From: an uncultured Mycoplasmatota bacterium
Lineage (GTDB): Bacteria; Bacillota_I; Bacilli_A; RF39; UBA660
Reading direction: 5' to 3'
Assembly (NCBI GenBank): GCA_900552975.1
Contig: UWSL01000045.1
Span: forward strand, 1-10,928
Length of the DNA stretch: 10,928 nt
Part shown: in pieces, positions 7,381 through 10,928 of the stretch
Position numbering within the stretch: the stretch's first letter is position 1
Layout of the letters: every line of letters begins with the position of its first letter
Notes under the pieces: model-generated
What the model was told of the DNA's origin: nothing
Databases searched by the model: none
Seen by the model: the letters and a program-made list of their open reading frames with translations, nothing else
Position numbers and translations under genes: made by a program

Positions 7381-7964
7381 GCAGGCATCACCGTCCCAAA
7401 ACTAGTTGTCATTCCACCATTCAAGAAGTTATCTAAAATCATACGTAAATCAGCATTAGATACTTGAACCGAATTTATTGAACAATTTGCTAATCCAGCA
7501 ATCAAATTATGAATTCTCTTTTGAACTAATTCTAATCTTTTTTCCTTAAATAAAATGAAATATTCTGTATCAACAACATTATATTCTGCTCCCATAAAAG
7601 CATTGGCTTTATTAAGATCTTGCATAATTAATTTTCTTATCGCACCATCAGTACACTTTTGATAAAGTAATTGTAACTGCGATAAATATAAATTTATATC
7701 AACAGGTCTATCCGCTACCATTAACCAAAATTCATAATCAATCATATTATAAAAATTTTGCAAATTAAATAAAATATTATCCATTTCTCCTGGATCAAGA
7801 ATAAAAATATTTTTAGGAGATATTTTTATTCCTGTAACATAAGCTCCATTATCTAATTGAATCATTCCATTCATTATATTTTTTATAGGTACCCAATCTT
7901 CTGTATATCTACTAGAAGTTTGTACGGCTACCGCGTTTTGGTCTGTCGTTGCCATAACTAGCAC
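7377..7964 (-). CDS. VirB4 N-terminal domain as a separate protein
   Basis: A 195-residue protein with no nucleotide-binding motif. Its content (TEDWVPIKNI, then a segment around GAYVTGIKISPKNIFILDPG, then helices up to NADLRMILDNFLNGG) resembles the first 200 or so residues of Gram-positive VirB4 proteins. Its last residues lead naturally into the start of the next gene, which takes up the family pattern a few residues later. The two chains probably assemble into one functional VirB4, with this part contacting PrgI and VirB6 at the membrane. The order PrgI, short protein, VirB4 recalls the TraC-TraD-TraE (Trs) order of staphylococcal conjugative plasmids, recalled from general knowledge and not compared here. 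GTG at 7964 is preferred because GGAGAGG lies 5 nt upstream; ATG at 7955 is the alternative, 14 nt from that site. It begins inside the last 53 nt of the prgI-like gene. Confidence 0.82.
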   Translation of the reverse strand: MLVMATTDQNAVAVQTSSRYTEDWVPIKNIMNGMIQLDNGAYVTGIKISPKNIFILDPGEMDNILFNLQNFYNMIDYEFWLMVADRPVDINLYLSQLQLLYQKCTDGAIRKLIMQDLNKANAFMGAEYNVVDTEYFILFKEKRLELVQKRIHNLIAGLANCSINSVQVSNADLRMILDNFLNGGMTTSFGTVMPA

Positions 7965-8253
7965 ACCATCCTCTCCAATAATACTTTTTTATTCCTGTAA
8001 AAAACTGCCACATATTCATTAATAAAGTTAAAACATTATGATAATAAACCGGTAAAGGAGCAACTAATAAAGCAGCAACAAGTGCAGGAGATGCAAGTAA
8101 TACTGTCGTTGTAACATCATTTGTTTTAAATACTAACAACAATACAACTGCGAAAACAACACCTACTACAAAAATTGTCAGGTCAACCCCAGTAAACAAA
8201 CCTAATATAAGTTTTGATTTTTTAGAGTTCGCCGGAATAATATATTTGTTCAT
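7912..8253 (-). CDS. PrgI-family T4SS inner-membrane protein
   Basis: A 113-residue protein beginning MNKYIIPANSKKSKLILG, the usual opening of PrgI-family proteins in Bacillota secretion clusters. Two membrane helices follow, at about 21-42 and 48-70, then YYHNVLTLL and a WQFFTGIKKYYWRGW segment, and a basic C-terminal tail. PrgI-family proteins are VirB3-like small channel subunits normally encoded next to VirB4, exactly as here. The ATG follows AAGGGG by 8 nt, and the gene starts 16 nt after the VirB6-like stop, so the two are cotranscribed. Its final 53 nt also encode the start of the VirB4 N-terminal protein in another frame, which ties translation of the two together. Confidence 0.92.
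   Translation of the reverse strand: MNKYIIPANSKKSKLILGLFTGVDLTIFVVGVVFAVVLLLVFKTNDVTTTVLLASPALVAALLVAPLPVYYHNVLTLLMNMWQFFTGIKKYYWRGWCASYGNDRPKRGSRTNF
7970..7976 (-). promoter_or_regulatory. Ribosome binding site for virB4-N inside the prgI-like gene
   Basis: GGAGAGG lies within the prgI-like coding sequence, 5 nt before GTG 7964 and 14 nt before ATG 7955. Standard spacing favours the GTG, which extends the protein by three residues. Confidence 0.6.
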
Positions 8254-8269
8254 TCAAAATACCCCTTTC

Positions 8270-10928
8270 CTATTTCCTTTCAGATTGTTGACGTTTTCTA
8301 CTTTGTGCGTCCTGATAGTCTCTTGAATTAACTATATCATCTTTAGCTTTTTCAGAAGCTGTCTTCATATCTTTAAATGGATCATAACTATCTCCAACTA
8401 TAGTAGTTGCATCAATCTTTCTTTTTCTACCAGCCTCACTCATAAAACTATCAAATTGCTCCTTAGTTAAATCTCTCGTTGTTCCACCACTTTCCATAAG
8501 TGTATAAGACGGAACTCCGTTATCAAATTTAACTTGAACATTCTCTATGGTTTCATGACCTAGATGTTCACCTTTTATTTCATAATTATAAGTTTTACCA
8601 TTAAATAAGTTAGCCATATCTACTTGACCATTCAATATATTAGAACCAAAAAGCTCTTCAAGGTATACTTCAAATCTTTTGCCATCAATAGTTGTATTAT
8701 TGGCATTACGAAATAAAGATTGGTTACTTGTCATAAATTCTTTTAGAGCTCTTGATGTGTCATTATCGCCCATGGATATAGCTTCAACTAATTTAGCTTG
8801 AACAGCTTTTGTTTTTTCTTCTTTTACTTTATCGGTAGCAGCTTTTAATTGAGCATTAAAATTCTCAGTAGCACGTTTATATGCATCAGTAGTTGGATCT
8901 AATACAAAATCACTAAGTTTACCATATCTTGATTCAAAGTCCCTTTGAAATGCCTTATCTAAACTAGCAGCAGTTATATCACTACCATATTTTCTCGTAA
9001 ACTGCTCATAAACTCTCTCATCAGTTGGATCCATAGTTCCTGACATATATTGACTTTTAAGATCATTAAGTTTAGTAGTAAAAGCTGCTTCGTAATCAGC
9101 ATCTGACATGCCAGCTGCACGATGAAGAATAGTTTCTCGATCACTATTATATCTTCTATCGAAATCTGGTCTTTCAGCTCTTTGTTGTTCAGTATAAACA
9201 AAATCTTTTATACCTTGACCTTTCAAACGATCAACTTCATTCTGGGCATTAGTTATATCTTGACTCTTAACATTATCTTCAAGTTGACCTTTTAAACTTT
9301 TAAATTTATTTAAAGCAGCAACTTGATTATCATAATATGAAGTATCAACAGTACCTCCTGTTAAGAATGATTTAACTGAACTAGTCACATTATTTACATG
9401 TCCAGCCATTGGCCCTTTCACTACTCCACCAAAAGCTTCTTCATTTTTATGTTCTCTATTGAAATTTTCTCTAGATATTCTCTTATCATTAGCTTCTCTA
9501 ACACCATTAGCTGTCGCATTTTTCATATCACGGAACTTTATAGGATTCTTCTTAAAGTCACGAACTCCACGATAACCAGTTCTAACTCCAGCAGATAATC
9601 CCCCTGCAACTCCACTGACAGTGGAACGAGCCAATCCTTTAGTAAGAGCTCCAAATTTTCCTGTATAAGTATCTTTTTTAGCCATTTCTTGTCTAGCTCT
9701 AGTAAAATTAGCACCAAAATTTTGGGCCAAACTACCTCCTACAGCTCCTACAGTAGCAACAGCAGTAAAAGCACCACCTTCTGCTAATTTCTTACCTAAT
9801 CCCAATTTCATATCACCAGTTTGAATACCAAATGTATCAGAGATCATTTTTGGAGCCTGTTTTCCAAATATAACCAAACCAACAATCAAAATTGTTCTAT
9901 TTAAGAAAGCTAAACCAATACCAACATTTTCATCTTTTAACATTTCAGTAAAAGAAGGAACTAAAGTGGTTATATGAGAAATGATATAAACAATTACATA
10001 AACAATTGACAGTCTAACAAACACTTCCAAAAAGGTTGATATAATATTTTTTACCCACTTCTCAAAATTGCTTTTAAATTTGGGCAGAATTTGCAATATC
10101 AACGGAACTGGAGCAATTACTTGAAAATAAGCCAATTTAGCTGCTCTTACAGCCATATCAATACTAAATGATAAAAAAGCATAAGCAACAAATAACCCAA
10201 CTAAAGTAGAAATTCCCCAAAAGTACTGAATATCACCCTCTATATAACCATTAGCGAAAATTACAAATATCCCGAAATCTCCTGAACTCATTGCATAAGA
10301 GAAAGCCTCGGATAAAGTAATTTCATCACCTAAAGCAGCATCAACAGCATTTGAAATATTCATTCCCACTGAGGCACCACACAACCCAGTTACAGCGACT
10401 AGTCCAAGGAATGTACCAGCTCCAAAAGTAAATACACCAGCGATAGCACCACCAACTGCAACTAAAGCTCCAACCGCACAGCCGGCTGTTGTAAGAGCAG
10501 TAGCAGAAGGATTTATAAAATAGTCAGCAGTAGTTGCTTTAATAGTTTCCTCTGTCGCATTAGACAAATCAGAAGGCAGGAAAAAAGATTGCCAAATATA
10601 AGCAGCTACAACGTTTCCAGCATCGTCATACAATACCTCGTCATCTTTAATTTCCCCTCCACTGGCCACAACTTGATTATTTACTACAACATCATCATAT
10701 TTAGTAGTTCTCGAATCAGAAGCCAAAAATATTTTACCTAAAATATTTTGTTTTAAAATAATTTCTTGACCTTGATAAATAACATTAAATATAACAGGGG
10801 TTAATGCAAGTCCCAAAACACAAGTAATAACACCTGAAATTATTTTTTTACCAGACATATCACCTTTTCCAAGTTGATCAGGATCTATAATTGAACGAAT
10901 AATCGAATAAGCAAGAACAAACAGCACA
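8270..10928 (-). CDS. VirB6/TrbL-like polytopic T4SS membrane protein with long soluble tail, N-terminus cut by window edge
   Basis: At least 885 codons, open at the right edge. The first full codon (GTG at 10927) is more likely an internal valine than the start, because the sequence opens inside a hydrophobic segment. Hydrophobic helices lie at about 29-50, 146-190 (Gly/Ala-rich, one or two), 235-256, 262-282, 296-319 and 335-355, with a Gly/Ala-rich segment at 384-404; this is the VirB6/TrbL channel part. KLAYFQVIAPVPLI at 264-277 followed by an amphipathic region is typical of Gram-positive members. From about 405 to 885 the protein is hydrophilic and helix-rich, with many Asp, Lys, Arg and Gln (coiled-coil-prone around 530-570 and 680-730), ending QSRKRQQSERK. 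This tail is larger than the channel part. The likely role is the central membrane pore; the tail may bind the ATPases or substrate on the cytoplasmic side, which is inference. It is the most upstream gene visible, 16 nt before the prgI-like gene. Confidence 0.85.
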   Translation of the reverse strand, partial: VLFVLAYSIIRSIIDPDQLGKGDMSGKKIISGVITCVLGLALTPVIFNVIYQGQEIILKQNILGKIFLASDSRTTKYDDVVVNNQVVASGGEIKDDEVLYDDAGNVVAAYIWQSFFLPSDLSNATEETIKATTADYFINPSATALTTAGCAVGALVAVGGAIAGVFTFGAGTFLGLVAVTGLCGASVGMNISNAVDAALGDEITLSEAFSYAMSSGDFGIFVIFANGYIEGDIQYFWGISTLVGLFVAYAFLSFSIDMAVRAAKLAYFQVIAPVPLILQILPKFKSNFEKWVKNIISTFLEVFVRLSIVYVIVYIISHITTLVPSFTEMLKDENVGIGLAFLNRTILIVGLVIFGKQAPKMISDTFGIQTGDMKLGLGKKLAEGGAFTAVATVGAVGGSLAQNFGANFTRARQEMAKKDTYTGKFGALTKGLARSTVSGVAGGLSAGVRTGYRGVRDFKKNPIKFRDMKNATANGVREANDKRISRENFNREHKNEEAFGGVVKGPMAGHVNNVTSSVKSFLTGGTVDTSYYDNQVAALNKFKSLKGQLEDNVKSQDITNAQNEVDRLKGQGIKDFVYTEQQRAERPDFDRRYNSDRETILHRAAGMSDADYEAAFTTKLNDLKSQYMSGTMDPTDERVYEQFTRKYGSDITAASLDKAFQRDFESRYGKLSDFVLDPTTDAYKRATENFNAQLKAATDKVKEEKTKAVQAKLVEAISMGDNDTSRALKEFMTSNQSLFRNANNTTIDGKRFEVYLEELFGSNILNGQVDMANLFNGKTYNYEIKGEHLGHETIENVQVKFDNGVPSYTLMESGGTTRDLTKEQFDSFMSEAGRKRKIDATTIVGDSYDPFKDMKTASEKAKDDIVNSRDYQDAQSRKRQQSERK

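Noticed and set aside
8974..9201. Short minus-strand frame inside the VirB6-like gene
   Set aside because: Out-of-frame shadow of the VirB6-like tail with no start signal or recognisable content.
10925..10927. GTG as the true start of the VirB6-like gene
   Set aside because: The frame is open to the window edge and begins within a hydrophobic segment, so this is most likely an internal valine codon.
1..10928. CRISPR array, tRNA, rRNA, insertion sequence or long direct repeats
   Set aside because: None seen on reading; nearly every base is within the coding chain described, and no repeat-spacer periodicity or inverted-repeat-flanked transposase appears.

Overview
The window is a strongly AT-rich stretch of bacterial DNA in which every credible gene lies on the minus strand, so the biology reads from the right edge to the left. 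TGG encodes tryptophan and TGA ends one of the genes, which fits the standard bacterial code and argues against a true Mollicute code. The PrgI-type subunit, the single-membrane cell-wall hydrolase and the lipoprotein signal point to a low-GC, single-membrane bacterium (Bacillota, perhaps a gut Bacilli or Erysipelotrichia-like lineage). That taxonomic placement is inference.

The genes encode most of a Gram-positive type IV secretion (conjugation-type) apparatus. In transcription order they are: a large VirB6/TrbL-like polytopic membrane protein cut by the right edge (10927-8270); a PrgI-family inner-membrane subunit (8253-7912); a VirB4 ATPase split into an N-terminal subunit (7964-7377) and an ATPase subunit (7380-5596); a bitopic peptidoglycan hydrolase joining a SpoIID-like and an NlpC/P60-like domain (5520-3187); a small lipoprotein with an additional C-terminal membrane helix (3182-2427); and a VirD4/TraG-type coupling protein cut by the left edge (2363 to 1). 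The coupling protein fills the first 2.36 kb and remains open at base 1.

Spacing is very tight: 16 nt from virB6 to prgI, a 53-nt overlap from prgI to virB4-N, an ATGA overlap between the virB4 halves, and 4 nt from the hydrolase to the lipoprotein. The two larger gaps are 75 nt (virB4-C to hydrolase), with a terminator-like hairpin and a possible promoter, and 63 nt (lipoprotein to coupling protein), with a TATAAT box. There is no gene-free stretch above 300 bases.

The inferred machine: VirB6 and PrgI form the membrane channel, VirB4 powers assembly and transfer, the hydrolase opens the peptidoglycan, and the coupling protein delivers substrate. No relaxase, integrase, origin of transfer or effector gene is visible, so whether this is an integrative conjugative element, a plasmid or a protein-export system cannot be settled here.

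The most unusual points are the SpoIID plus NlpC/P60 hydrolase with an approximately 300-residue cytoplasmic tail, the split VirB4, the long soluble tails on VirB6 and the coupling protein, and a short Pro-Phe-Gly motif recurring in the disordered tails of both the coupling protein and the hydrolase.
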